Part shown: positions 12,501 through 23,336 of the stretch, piece after piece
How the letters are laid out: the number at the start of each line of letters is the position of its first letter
How positions within the stretch are numbered: position 1 is the first letter of the stretch
Origin: Phallusia mammillata
Lineage: Eukaryota > Chordata > Ascidiacea > Phlebobranchia > Ascidiidae
Assembly (NCBI GenBank): GCA_003260075.1
Contig: QLIY01000489.1
Span: 1 to 64,000, forward strand
Direction of reading: 5' to 3'
DNA: 64,000 nucleotides
The notes under the pieces: generated by a model
Databases searched by the model: none
Told to the model about the DNA's origin: nothing
What the model saw: the letters and a program-made list of their open reading frames with translations, nothing else
Translations under genes and position numbers: made by a program

Positions 12501-14968
12501 CCTGCATTTCTGAAATTGGATAGTTGCTGTACATGTCAATCATTTCAGGTGTCCGATACATGGGTGTCGTATTTCTGAGAATTTCATCCTCAACCTACAA
12601 CATCAATTCAACTTTAATAAAAAGGGTATCATGTTGAATTCACATGTGCCATTGTGTAAATCGAAACGGGGTAAATGGTGATTGCAACATTTTGCATTGT
12701 ATTTCATGTTTGTCAAGATTTTATTTACAATGTCAGTTTTCATGGGCAGAAATCCATACATCCCCATACAAGTTGTCACATATCTATCCATTTTATCATA
12801 CACAAAGACCCATAGCATTTCAGCCAATACACTATACTGCTTCACATCATATCATTATCACCTGTGATCTTTTGGCAGCTGACCATGTATGATCAGGATA
12901 ATGAGCAGTTGTAGTGGCACTACCAAAATCACACAACTTTATGATTCCCTCTGAAGTCAAGAGTAAATTTTCAACCTAAATGAAAATGGATAAAATGTTG
13001 GCATTGTTGCTTTATTAAGTTTGTGGTTCATTTTATACCAATGTTTCATGCCGGAACGGAACGAAATCAAATAACGTTATTCGTTCTGAGCAAATTATTT
13101 ATTTCGTTCTGGACCGATATTTTCATTTCGTTCCGGTCTGACCGAAATAAATTTATAACGGTAGTTTTCGGTATTTCGGTCTTAACAAAAGAACATTTGT
13201 TTGTGGTCTTTACAACTATTAAGCGAAAAAGAAAAAAAGTTGCAACACACAACAATTATTGTCGGTAGTTGTTACGTCACATAACATTTATCAATGCTGA
13301 TGGTCAAACGGATGTAAATTGTGGAGCTTCAATTTTTATTATAGTTCAACGGCGCGAAATTTTCAGCAATTGTTTCATGATAAATGTCCAGAACGAAATA
13401 CCGGAATAAAAAATAACGGTATTTCGTTCCGTTCCGGTATCTTGAATTTTTTTTATTTCGGTATTTCGTTCCGGTATTTGACCAAAAAATTATTTATTTT
13501 GTTCCGGTATAACGTTCCGTTCCGGTATGAAACACTGGTTCATACCTTTTACTACTAATGATTTAAATGCATACAATTTTAACTACAATTAATTTAAAGC
13601 ATCAAGCTGCACTGCAACATCAAAAGACGCACAACCAGTTATATATATACCAGATATAACCTACTTTGAGATCTCTGTGTATAACAGGTGGGTTCTGTTT
13701 GTGGAGATGTTGTACTGCTGAGCAGGTTTGATAGTAAGCACGGATTAAATCATTAATTGGAAGTGGCCCTCCACACCTGCGCATTACATCTACCAACTGT
13801 CCACCTGGAAACAAGGTATTGTTCTCTTAACAATGCTACACAAATTCAAAAGTCATAATAGGCCCAAAGCAACAAATTCCTTTGTTATCACAAGAACTTT
13901 CAAGAAGCAAATGTATAACAAATAAATGATAGAAATTTGTCCATAAATATTATTATTCCTGACAAAACCCATGCAAGTTTGCAATAGAGTTGTACAAAAA
14001 AATACAAATGTAACATCTAAAGAGGAGTTTTGTGAAAACTAACCTGCACACAATTCAGTGCAAAGCAAGTATTCATCTTGGTTCTGACCAGATTCTTCCT
14101 TGGAGATGGAAGCTGCCGACACAAATCTTACAATGTTTGGATGTCCAGATAATCGCTTTAAAAACTGGATTTCCCGAATTATTTCTTTACTCTTGCTTTC
14201 TTCATGAGACAACAAACGCTGTGATATTAAAGCACATGTTTAAAGTCCAAGATTGGATATTGCATTATCCTGTAAACACACCTTTAAAGCATATGCTTTA
14301 CCGCCACCATCGCTTGCTTCATAAACGATAGCAAAACCACCTAAAATAAAAAGAGAAATCAGCCAAATTCTTTGTATTTATATGTGCAATATGGGCGTCA
14401 TCTACCCTGTTTAACCCAACAGCAGATTAAAGTTAAGGGCAAACTAAGTAGTTGGCCAAGATGCAAATTGGTCGCAGTATTTAAAAAGTACCTTTGCTCA
14501 GGACTAATTAGTTTCATGAAAAAGACATAAACATGACATAATTTACCTTGTCACATTTGGTTATTTTTAAGTTGTTATGATGGTGTTGTCTCTAAAACCA
14601 AGCCTATACACATGTGCACAATTCTACACCCTTTCTGATACATTCAAAAACAGCTGGCATCATTGTGACAAAACAAGTAATTTGCATGCGGCATTTAAAG
14701 GTTGCTGGCCCCTGGAACAATTACCCAACGTAGAATATGTGGAAACATACAAAATACACAATGTTTGTTCCACTGCACAAGAGCAATCATAGTAATGGCA
14801 CAAGACAATGAAGGCATTAAAACTTTGTTACAGTTATAGCATACTACCTTCTGCAATGACCCGGTTAACATAAAGCTTGTGTTTTCCAAGCTCAACAACT
14901 GAGCCAACAAATTCGTTGCCAGACCCTCCCACTCCAACCAAATCCAAAGCCGCTTGAAAAAATGACAT
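1099..14968 (-). CDS. GAK: Cyclin-G-associated kinase (auxilin family), assembly-damaged at 3' end
   Basis: A clathrin-uncoating cofactor: Ser/Thr kinase, PTEN-like plus C2 module, disordered clathrin/AP2-binding region and DnaJ domain that recruits Hsc70. Exons on the minus strand, in order: 14848-14968 (start MSFFQAALD), 14282-14340 (YALK lysine), 14044-14218, 13665-13804 (HRDLK), 12862-12975 (DFG), 12493-12594, 12256-12391 (DVWALGC across the join), 11738-11850, 11583-11667, 5880-6017, 5678-5813, 5358-5493, 5047-5180, 4525-4737, 3856-4071, 3594-3787, 3046-3243, 2070-2984 (NPF/DPF-rich), 1856-2004, 1652-1780, then a truncated last exon from about 1206 to the stop at 1099. Phases agree at every intact junction. 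The phosphatase-like loop reads HCVDGKAQ, with Gln where active enzymes have Arg, as expected of a non-catalytic auxilin-type domain. The 2070-2984 exon holds two linker duplications that break frame, and the last exon stops inside the HPD motif. Confidence 0.93.
1207..1780 (+). repeat. Nested linker duplications over the GAK J-domain exon
   Basis: G runs at 1207-1216, 1332-1341 and 1522-1533 separate scrambled partial copies of the 1542-1875 region. Segment 1217-1331 matches about 1761-1874, and segment 1342-1524 matches about 1534-1714. Parts of the exon at 1652-1780 therefore appear twice, while the 5' part of the last exon is absent. Confidence 0.9.
2184..2247 (+). repeat. Linker duplication inside a GAK coding exon
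   Basis: A 26-bp unit (2184-2209 and 2222-2247, one difference) flanks a G run at 2210-2221. It shifts the GAK reading frame; deleting one unit plus the run restores it. Confidence 0.9.
2440..2642 (+). repeat. Linker duplication inside a GAK coding exon
   Basis: A 95-96 bp unit encoding the [11 protein letters not shown] segment occurs at 2440-2534 and 2547-2642 with two or three SNPs, separated by a G run at 2535-2546. It breaks the GAK frame in the current order. Confidence 0.93.
3258..3575 (+). repeat. Linker duplication with 77-base G run in a GAK intron
   Basis: About 41 bp starting ATGTTTTTGAGTGA occurs at 3258-3298 and 3529-3573. Between them lie unique sequence, a ten-G run at 3346-3355 and a 77-G run at 3452-3528. 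No real exon is interrupted. Confidence 0.85.
4142..4256 (+). repeat. Linker duplication in a GAK intron
   Basis: A unit of about 46 bp (GTTTTCTTTGAGACAG to CACTAAAT) is present on both sides of a ten-G run at 4190-4199. Removing either copy leaves a continuous intron. Confidence 0.9.
4712..5025 (+). repeat. Linker duplication at the edge of a GAK exon
   Basis: About 150 bp is repeated at 4712-4862 and 4874-5025 around an eleven-G run. The unit includes the first 26 coding bases of exon 4525-4737 and its acceptor, so an echo of that exon edge lies near 4874-4899. Confidence 0.92.
6272..6661 (-). CDS. Possible small nested gene or alternative GAK exon, unknown function
   Basis: An uninterrupted 129-codon frame inside the large GAK intron, on the same strand as GAK. 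It is Asn/Ser-rich at first and acidic at the end, with the motif [12 protein letters not shown]; no membrane segment is visible. A plausible acceptor (GAAGACAG) lies just upstream of the ATG, and a CpG-rich patch with a CCACGTGG E-box lies about 170 bp further upstream. I do not recognise the family. It could be a nested gene, an exon of an alternative transcript, or chance: AT-rich intron DNA can yield frames of this length, though the biased composition argues mildly for real coding. Confidence 0.3.
   Translation of the reverse strand: MFTSFINKAIINQSQLVKTQNRNGFAKPESPSHNNNAIGNCSDLNEEQNLKHKLNSLNKKPSSNWGSFGQCKYNRIQTDDEALCLSDDEFLDISDDVDCILDSFNDDGAYQEYSNLLTVFHNIDLICKY
6834..6843. promoter_or_regulatory. 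Palindromic E-box (CCACGTGG) in CpG-rich patch
   Basis: The sequence reads TCCACGTGGA, a perfect palindrome containing the CACGTG core bound by bHLH-ZIP factors such as USF and MYC/MAX. It sits at the edge of a GC-richer stretch within an otherwise AT-rich intron, upstream of the 6272-6661 ORF. Promoter function is inference from composition and motif only. Confidence 0.35.
7162..7430 (+). repeat. Linker duplication at the MITE left end
   Basis: About 129 bp is repeated at 7162-7290 and 7302-7430 around a ten-G run at 7291-7300. The unit runs into the first 24 bases of the hAT MITE. The second haplotype copy at 9217-11301 lacks this duplication, which shows that it is not fixed. Confidence 0.93.
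7407..7769. mobile_element. hAT-type MITE, copy 1, with exact 8-bp target duplication
   Basis: A 363-bp element between CATGGTTGCCAT at the left and ATGGCAACCCTG at the right, which are imperfect terminal inverted repeats. Both sides carry CCTATAAG (7399-7406 and 7770-7777), an exact 8-bp target-site duplication typical of hAT transposition. No transposase frame fits inside, so it is non-autonomous. It is rich in AATAAGGAC-like strings. Confidence 0.75.
9468..9830. mobile_element. hAT-type MITE, copy 2 (same insertion, duplicated haplotype)
   Basis: The same 363-bp element with the same flanking CCTATAAG (9460-9467 and 9831-9838). Identical flanks show this is not a second insertion but the same locus represented twice, as part of the 2.1 kb duplication. 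Confidence 0.75.
13039..13537. mobile_element. hAT-like MITE with long inverted ends, in a GAK intron
   Basis: About 499 bp between CAATGTTTCATGCCGGAACG and CGTTCCGGTATGAAACACTG-like ends; the terminal inverted repeat is about 24 bp with two or three mismatches. Flanks TTTTATAC and GTTCATAC match at 6 of 8 positions, consistent with an old 8-bp target duplication. The inside repeats GGAACGGAACGAAAT-like strings. No transposase is encoded. Confidence 0.65.
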
Positions 14969-15429
14969 CGCAAAGAGTGTATTCAAGGATCACATGAATG
15001 TTTAAATGTCAACGTAACTACAGTTTATTTATAAACTTAATCTATTCTACAAAACAAACAATCCTTAAGCATAGCCTTTCTGATTTTAGAAAACTCCTGT
15101 TAAAACGTTTTTATAAATAAAAGAATTTTCCATTGTTCCAGTTCCACTTTGCTGAAGTTGCCCACAACCACAACCCACAAGTTAGAAGTTACAGTATTTT
15201 TGTCGCGTCTCAAATGTCGTATGTGGCCGTGTCGCTGTCGCATTGGCATTTTGTGTCGCTCGACAATATCAACATCAAAACCCAAAACTTTGGTGCGTGC
15301 AACGATTTTTGTTTATGTGTTTTGACTTTGGGTATTGTGTTTTATTTTTTGTCGTGTTCGTTAGTTTGAGTTCACTGCTGCAAAACCAGATCGTATCAAT
15401 TTACATAACCATTTCATGTAGATGTAGAG

Positions 15430-15817
15430 CAGGGGTCACCAACCTTTTGAAACCCGAGGGCTACCTTAAGATAACCAAATCGCTCAAGGGCTACCAGTTC
15501 AAAACATAATTAAGTATAAACATGTTGAAGCTATGTGTTCGACGGGGTTGGTTTCCTTGGGTTGTTATTTCCACAACTCAGTACGCTAATTTGTTGCATA
15601 TCTTGAATTTAAAAAATGCAGGTTTTGTAAAAATCCCCCCCCCCAAAAGCACTGCTGTCAAACTTTGCACTCGTTTTAGTAACTCACACTTTAAATCGGA
15701 CATCTACCATCTACACTTGCCCCTTAGTCAAACGCAACTTTTAATTTTAAATGCTTTTTGGGCCAAACAAAAACTCATGGAGCGCCGCCCCCCCCCCCCG
15801 TGTGTTGGAAACCCCTG
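15430..15817. mobile_element. hAT-like MITE (CAGGGGTCACCAAC ends)
   Basis: 388 bp with 14-bp terminal inverted repeats: CAGGGGTCACCAAC at the left and the complement of CAGGGGTTTCCAAC at the right. Flanking octamers ATGTAGAG and ATCTACAA agree only at 5 of 8. It contains C runs at 15635-15644 and 15788-15799 with no duplicated flanks. Confidence 0.6.
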
Positions 15818-16452
15818 ATCTACAACATTTTAGCGTACGGCGTTCGAACTTCGAAGTACCACTTTGTTCACTAACTGCCATTTATTACGGCGCGTATGAC
15901 GCAACAGTCGAATGTCATGATTGTTGCACAATGCTTTGTTAAGTAATGATTGGTTAGATAAACGTCTTGCATTACTTTTAATAGATCCCTCATAAGGCGC
16001 AACATTTTGTGTAAACTAGAGGGGCAACTGGGCATAGGGTTGGTGAACTCTACACTGTAGAGTATAGGCTCCACCTTTATTTCGCTTGATGTCATGGGCG
16101 TCCGTAGGGGAAAAAACAGGGGAGGGCAATACTATCGTCACAACGCCGTTCCAGAAACGGTATTTCAGAACAAAAATCATCTGCCTGTGCTACTCATTCT
16201 TGCCAATCTCAATGTAGCAAAATAATACAACTACCACATGGGTAGGTTGCCAAAAGATTTTTAACGGAAGTGGGACTTACATTATAAAGCTCAACAAATG
16301 TAACAACAGAGAACAGACACAATGAAGGTATCACATCATGGCTTTTTGACACATCCACCAATGACGTAATAATATGTTTATTGTCGAGCTATTGTTAGGT
16401 AATAATTTGATTCTTTTTATCTGTTGTAAAACCTCATTAGGATGTGCTAATG

Positions 16453-16962
16453 CAGGGGTCCGCAAATAGTGGGTCGCGAGACCTTCCGGGCTGGGTCGCG
16501 AAATATTTTAAATTTCTCATGAATATAAGTATCGCATCTACAGTATTAATCAACTTGGGCTTTTTTCAACCTTTTGATTATTATTGCATTGTTTCATAAG
16601 ACTACGTAACTGTCACAGTATTATGTAACAATGCAATAAGCTAAGCGCACCTGTGCAAACAGACATGCGTTTTCTGCACTATCTTATATTTAAAGCAAAT
16701 ACAGATCAAGACTAGAAGTAGAGGACGATCTTCGGCTTGTCGTCTCTCAAATTAAACCTCGAATTGATTTGCTGTGTTCTCAACACAGAGCACACAGTTC
16801 TTATTTGTTGGAATAAATACGTTCATTTACCTACTGTTTTATGCGAAAACAGCAACTGACAATAGTATTTTTCACAAACCTACATGCTAACAAAGTACTT
16901 GGGTCGCTAAAATTTAGAGCAATTTTTTTAGGGTCGCGCCAAAAAGTATTTGCGGACCCATG
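16453..16962. mobile_element. hAT-type MITE with exact 8-bp target duplication
   Basis: 510 bp between CAGGGGTCCGCAAATA and TATTTGCGGACCCATG, a 16-bp terminal inverted repeat with one mismatch. It is flanked on both sides by TGCTAATG (16445-16452 and 16963-16970). Subterminal GGGTCGCG repeats occur at both ends. No transposase frame is present. Confidence 0.85.
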
Positions 16963-18343
16963 TGCTAATGAATCAATAAGATCATTGACAAGTTCGGTAG
17001 AGATCCACAACGTCCTCAATTTCTGTTTCAGGAATAGTTTCTGTATAACACTGGGTAAATACTTGTCGCTTTTAAGTTCGTTTTCTGTTTTCTTCGTTTT
17101 TTTTAATGTTTTTCGAGGGGGGGGGCACATCCTTTCTTGAACTTGTGGCTGATTATTGGATCGAGCCAAAAGTATTTGCCAACTGCTGGCATCTACCGTT
17201 CATAGACAACTAGATAGTAGATACTCCGCACGACAAGCGACAAAATTAAGAATGACCAGCCTTTTTAAGATGTCTATGTCCAACGATGGGTTTGGAAAAA
17301 CAATAATGCACTTTGGTCCACTTCAATGGTTAGGTTTGTGAGTTGTGCCTTAGTGTTTGTAACAATTGCGTAGTGTTTACTCGTATGACATCTTTAGAGC
17401 AGGCAATTAATAGAAATGAACGTGACCAGTTATTATTTGAAGTATTTAAACAATTTGTAACAAACTTTAGCGACATAGTTTCCAAGGGTTTCAAATCTTT
17501 ATGCTTATAATAAATTTATGTTATACCGTTTTTATCTCATTATCAAAAATATGTTTAGATGCACTTCTTGTTAAACCTTGGGTGTCATGAGTAACACTAA
17601 AACAAAGTTTGCATTGGTTTGGTTTGGCACTATGGGAGTTTCCGGTTTATATTGGTATTTGGTAATATAAAAGTGTTTAGTGGGCTTCAGACAAAGGTTC
17701 TTAAAATTTCAATGCTACTGAATCTGCCCTCATTATTTCTAACCCTAAAATGAGGGATTTTTTGTGTGCAAAGCAGGTTAAACATGTAACTGCTCTGCTA
17801 ACACAGAGATCTGATGGAAGATTCCAACAAATAAAAAAATACGACCCGTAAGTTCGTGTGCAAGACCAATTTCAGCAGGCGCAAAGCAAGTAAAAGAGGT
17901 CAAGACAGGCCAATCAAACGTCTTTGGTGCAAAATTGCTGTGTACAAACCCCAAAAATAGCGTGCAAAAAATTTTGTTTCAACATAAAGCATGCATGCAC
18001 TTGCCATATTCTGCAGACTGGGGACTCATAATTTAGTAACATACAAGTATGTTTGTTGTCTTGGATGCATGCAAAGGATATACTTTTTACTGTGTTTGCA
18101 AGGACCATGAATATTGAACATTTCTTTTATGTGATTCCTTGAGTCCTAAGACCGATGACTTTGAATCTCCAACCATTTTTTAAAATGCATCGGTTTTAAA
18201 AAGCCTTAATTTATTGTTTAGATACAAAGTGAAATACCTTGTAAACACATTAAAAAATTTGGTGTTCTGCTCCTGGCAGTCATTTTTGGTAGGTTTTTTG
18301 ATTATTCAAATGGATGAATCAAACGAAGGGTATAAACAAACAG

Positions 18344-21300
18344 ATGCCAAAGTCCCAAGAAGTATCTGAAAAAAAGTACAAAATGAAGGATACGGTAAAA
18401 AGGATTATGATTTAATTGTTTATTTATGGATTTTATTTATGGCTAAATGTGAAAGTGTTTGAAAGAGCTGTTTCCTGCTGTATACATATAAAGCGCCATT
18501 GTATGTAATATATACCTAAGATATCAACTTGTTTCTCTACTTTGTCACCTTCCAATCCAATTTTCTTGTTAAGCTAATAATCAATTGGCCATTAAATGAT
18601 GCATTTTACTACACAAATTAAGTAAACCAATTGTTAGTTGGCCAAACTTGTTTACTAGTTTGTTTTATTTCAGGTGGTTAGCTTCGGCAAACCAAGTGTA
18701 TACCATGCTGTCATTGTCATTTTCTTAGAATTTTTTGCCTGGGGTCTCTTAACCACTCCAATGATGGATGTGAGTATGTCTGTCTATTGTTTTACCTAAA
18801 ACCAATCATTGCGATTTTTGCTTGCTATAACTATTTTTTTGCAAAATTAGGTTCTACGGAACACTTTCCAGGAGCATACATTTCTAATTAATGGTATGAT
18901 CCAAGGCATCAAGGTTTGTACCGCTATTTTTTTATTGGGTTGCTTGTATTATTCTATGCCTTCATTTGTTTTTTTTGTTTGTTTTAGGGTATACTTTCAT
19001 TTCTTGCCGCCCCACTCTTAGGAGCATTGTCAGATGTTTGGGGTCGCAAAACGTTTCTTCTTCTTACTGTGTTTTTTACATGTTCCCCCATACCACTAAT
19101 GGTAGTCAGTCCATGGTAAGGGTGTTTTCATGCACACAAAATTTCTTGCGTTCCAGATGAAATGCTCTGCGTTTGTTTCAGGTGGTTTTTTGCCATGATT
19201 TCAATTTCAGGATGCTTTGCTGTTACATTTTCAATAGTGTTCGCATATGTGGCTGATATCACCGATGAAGCAAACAGAAGTACAGCATATGGACTGGTAA
19301 GTGCTCTTGTAACATACTAAATACCACACATGCTGTTTTGTGGTTAACTTAACAAAATATAATAAGGTATGTGTTGTAGCTGACATTGTAGGTTTGTTGT
19401 TTCATAGGTGTCTGCAACTTTTGCTGCCAGTCTAGTAACAAGTCCAGCTATTGGACAATATCTAAGTGATACATATGGGTATGGTGTTGTGGTTATGCTC
19501 GCCACTTCCATTGCTGCTTTGGATGTTTGTTTTATTCTTGTGGCAGTTCCAGAGTCACTTCCAAGCCCCAAGGTTGGCCCTTTTACATGGGATCAAGCAG
19601 ATCCATTTGGGGTAAGTTTCTGGTGTCTGTTATTACTTTTATTATGTTGATGTGCAAAAACCATACTAGTACACAGCCAAGGAACATGATTCTGCAAATA
19701 AGCATTTGGGAATGTATTATGTATCCAAACATTATTGATACTGTATGTTAACCTAACCATAAAAACAACACAATGTACACATTAGGTAACGGTCAGTGTA
19801 TGATATATTTGCAGGCAATAAGTAATTAGTAGCCTGCAACATTATGATCAATGTGTTAAAGGCATGTGCATTTCTCGAAATGATATAACATATAGTATTG
19901 ATTTTGTGTCAAACTTATAACATAATATCTAAACCCTTAATTGTAAAATAAAAAGGTGTATAACGATGCAGTATGATGCAGCTTGCATTGTATAATGCAG
20001 ATTAACAAATAAAAAGACAAACATTTGTTCTGCTGATAATATAAGTACACTTCTTGTACATCCTTTAATTGAAAAGCTGATTACAATTTACAATACAACC
20101 AAAATTGACCTATTTAGCTGTGTACCTGTGTGCCTTTTAGCTGTGTATTATTTGTTAAACTGGCCTAGTTGCCATTTGCCTGTTTTTAAGTATACAAACC
20201 CAGTGCTGGTAATCTGAATAATGTTTTTCTAAAAGTGCCTTTTGACAAGTGAATATTCACTTGACACTTATAAAGTATGAAAAAGCAATGTTAATTTTCA
20301 GTATGCTGTTTTTAAACCACCTTTTAATTTTTGTGTTACAGGCATTAAAAAGGCTTGGGGACAACAATATTTTGTTACTACTATGTCTCACTGTTTTTCT
20401 GTCCTATCTACCCGAAGCTGGGCAGTATTCCTGTATTTTTGTTTATCTACGCCATGTGAGTAAATATGCTTGGGAGTAGACGTGACAAGTACCACAAGAC
20501 TTGTGTCGGTTAATATGTGCCTGGTCACAATGCAATAACATCTTTGTCTTAATGCTTCAAAAATTTGTCACAATTCAGCATTATTAGCAATGAAATGCAA
20601 ACTTAAAATACCTTTTGTCTGAAAGTTGTATATTATTTTTAGTGTCTTCACAATTTTTTGGTCTGTAAGTTTAAAGAAGTCAACCATACTTAACGCACAA
20701 AACTGCAATTAACTATGTTACATTTCAATTTACTTAAACTGACTTTTTTTAATAACAGGTAATAGGATTTAGCAATGATGAAGTCACCGCATACATAGCA
20801 GTTGTCGGTGTCTTGTCAATAGTGGCACAAACTGCAGTGTTAACCATGCTATTTCAAGCTGTGGGTAATAGAAACACCATCCTTATTGGGCTCACAGCCC
20901 AAATTAGCCAGCTTGCATGTTTTGCATTTGGAAAAATGGAATGGTAATACTGTACTTGTTGCTAATGTTGTCAGTGTACTTATTTTCCTGTTTTTCAGGG
21001 TTATGTGGTTGGCTGGTCTTTTGGCGGCGTTATCAAGCATTAATTACCCTTCACTTAATGCCCTTGTTTCAAAGTTGTCAAATCGTGATGAACAAGGTAA
21101 AATCTGAAGTTGACACACAAAAAGAGAAAGTGGTATTAACCATTGCTTGACTGTTGAACACCTCAAAAAGGCTATTTTAAGGTCTTGTCAGACGCTTTCT
21201 GCTGGAGAGATGACCAGTCCCTAATAATTTACTGAAAATAGTCTGTCAAGGCAATCTTTTCATGTTAATTAAATATTTGAAAGTTAAATGTACACCTGTA

Positions 21301-22623
21301 AGATTGTTTTTTAAAACTGACTTGTGTTGTTTATACATATCTATGAAACAAATACTATTAAAACAAACACTATCAAAACATTGCAGGTAGTTGTCCTTTT
21401 TGCAGTAATGATCTTTTCATATCTGTTTTTAGGTGTAGTACAGGGAATGGTTACTGGCATAAGGGGCTTGTGTAACGGCCTTGGCCCAGCATTGTTTGGA
21501 CTCACTTTCCATGTGTTCAATGTTGAAATAGAAATGGTTTCTCTGCATCCAGTTTCTCCGTCAACTTCATCCAACACATCCAGTGCGTTACATGTTAATG
21601 AGGTAAATTTGGACTGCGTGAATATTTTTTATCACTAACTACTGTTTTTCATCCTTTATTTGCACGTAGAAAATGTGTAAATATTTGTATGATATTCGAA
21701 AGTATTGTATAGGTGTAAATCTGGGATCTCCAGAGATGTGTGAGAATATGCAAAGTTTCACAACAAGAACTTTTGTTGCAGTAATAATAAAAGTATAACG
21801 TTTAGCTAAACACATCCGATTGAAACCAATTACTTGAAATTTTAATGCTTTATAGTAGTGATGCACCGAAGTTTCGGTTGGCCGAAACATTTCGGCCGAA
21901 TCCGCTGTTTTCCAATGTTTTTTTTATTTGCATGGAATTAAGGCCTTAAATTTCATTTACCCTCATACGAAACATCATAAATTAACTATCTATGAAATAC
22001 CAGCCATGTTGTCTGCAAAATATTAGATGTTTAGCAAAGCTTACGCATTGTGAAAGTGATTTTAGTTTGTCAAAATTGAGTTCACTCGCATCAACAACAC
22101 AAGGTTCAGTTGAAACCATCCAAAGAAACGGGGATTTTAGGTTTGGCCCCATATTCGGTTTCGGCCTGAATCTTTTTAGGCGGGTTCGGTGCATCACTAC
22201 TTTGTAGTCTGCCCCCAAAATCAGACAGGGTCCAGGTGTTTAATAATCCTTATGATTAAAACTACAATACACCAGACATCAAACCCTTACGTACCAGGGT
22301 GAATGCAAATAGCCACTTTTTTTATCATGAATGTTTTTAACTTACAGAATGCACTACCTGGTCCACCATTTTTGTTTGGAGCATTTGCTGCCATGCTTGC
22401 AATGTTGATAGCTTTCCTTATTCCCAAGAACTTTCAAGCTATCCACCGGGGAGCCAAGGATCGCAAAAGAGATTCCCAAAGCACTGTGAAAACTAACTCC
22501 CATTACTCGTCACAATTAACCTCACGAAATGCTTCACATAAATTAAGCCAAAACAAGGCTTCAGACTCTGAGGAACAGATTTGCATGTTGGCGACTGATG
22601 ATGATGACGACAACATGTTATAG
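18344..22623 (+). CDS. MFSD14: MFSD14/HIAT1-family major facilitator transporter
   Basis: A solute carrier-like membrane protein of the hippocampus-abundant-transcript family; substrate unsettled. Eleven exons: 18344-18394, 18674-18769, 18851-18913, 18988-19115, 19182-19296, 19408-19611, 20342-20455, 20759-20943, 20999-21096, 21433-21602, 22348-22623. They give about 499 residues in consistent phase, close to the roughly 490 of vertebrate MFSD14A. Family marks: PSVYHAVIVIFLEFFAWG in TM1, the MFS loop GALSDVWGRK, SATFAASLVTSPAIG, VAVPESLP and GIRGLCNGLGPAL. The C terminus is cytosolic-type, with Ser-rich then Asp-rich sequence. The start was chosen because ATG 18344 is in phase across the first intron; the ATG at 18312 is not. 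A hAT MITE lies in intron 10. Confidence 0.93.
21856..22199. mobile_element. hAT-type MITE in MFSD14 intron 10
   Basis: 344 bp beginning TAGTGATGCACCGAA and ending TTCGGTGCATCACTA, a 15-bp inverted repeat. Flanking octamers CTTTATAG (21848-21855) and CTTTGTAG (22200-22207) match at 7 of 8. The inside is rich in TTTCGG. It is non-autonomous. Confidence 0.8.
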
Positions 22624-23336
22624 CCTAGGTTAATTGTTTTTATGTGTCTATTTGTTGTGAAATGAATCCATGGTAGCAGAAATAATATGCAATGCATGAT
22701 TTTATTCAGCAAGGTATTTTTGTAACATCTAATTCAATTACTATGAGTGGGATGGGGTGTAACTACCTTCTAGTTAATGGTAATTTTAAAACCACCTCTA
22801 ATTGTGTTGTTTTGGCACATAAAAGTGCACTCATTATATTACAGTGTAATCCAGAACTACGTTTGTGTTCAGTATCTGCCTGGTATTAACATTGTCCAAC
22901 AAATTTTAAACCAGTTTTTGATGTTCAAAGAGCAATGTTATAGTGTGAAATCAGTTGTTATTGTCAAAACCAGTGTTAAATAAAAAACACTTGCTGTCTA
23001 CACATATGCACAATTTACTCTCCACTCTGCTATAAGTTGTGACCAACTGACCATCCAATATCATGGACTTTTGGTATGCTTCAGTACCATCTTGCCAGCA
23101 ATGTTAGGTGAGACATGTGCAGTGTGTACTTCTGTTGAATTGACATCCTAATTTCAAAACTAGAGTACAACTTTAAAATAAAGTACAACTTTTTTGTGTG
23201 CAATACAAAAAAATATGTGTGCCATAAAACTGTTTCGTTTATGTTATCACTACTGGGAAGGTTTGCATGGCTATCATGTTCTCTCTGTGTTGTATTCAAA
23301 ACACTGTAAATGGTGGTGAAATATTAAAAATTGATG
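22624..23336. other. Convergent 3' ends of MFSD14 and ALKBH7
   Basis: No coding exon. It holds the 3' UTRs of two genes facing each other. A candidate AATAAA signal for MFSD14 lies at 22979-22984. Confidence 0.6.
22979..22984 (+). terminator. Candidate polyadenylation signal of MFSD14
   Basis: AATAAA about 356 bp past the MFSD14 stop codon, followed by a run of A. Position and sequence only; no transcript evidence. Confidence 0.4.

Larger units (their letters stand above)
14969..18343. other. GAK / MFSD14 divergent intergenic region
   Basis: No supported gene. It must contain both start regions: GAK leaves leftward from 14968 and MFSD14 rightward from 18344. Two non-autonomous hAT-type elements occupy about 0.9 kb of it. 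A nine-G run at 17117-17125 has no duplicated flank and may be native. Confidence 0.6.
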
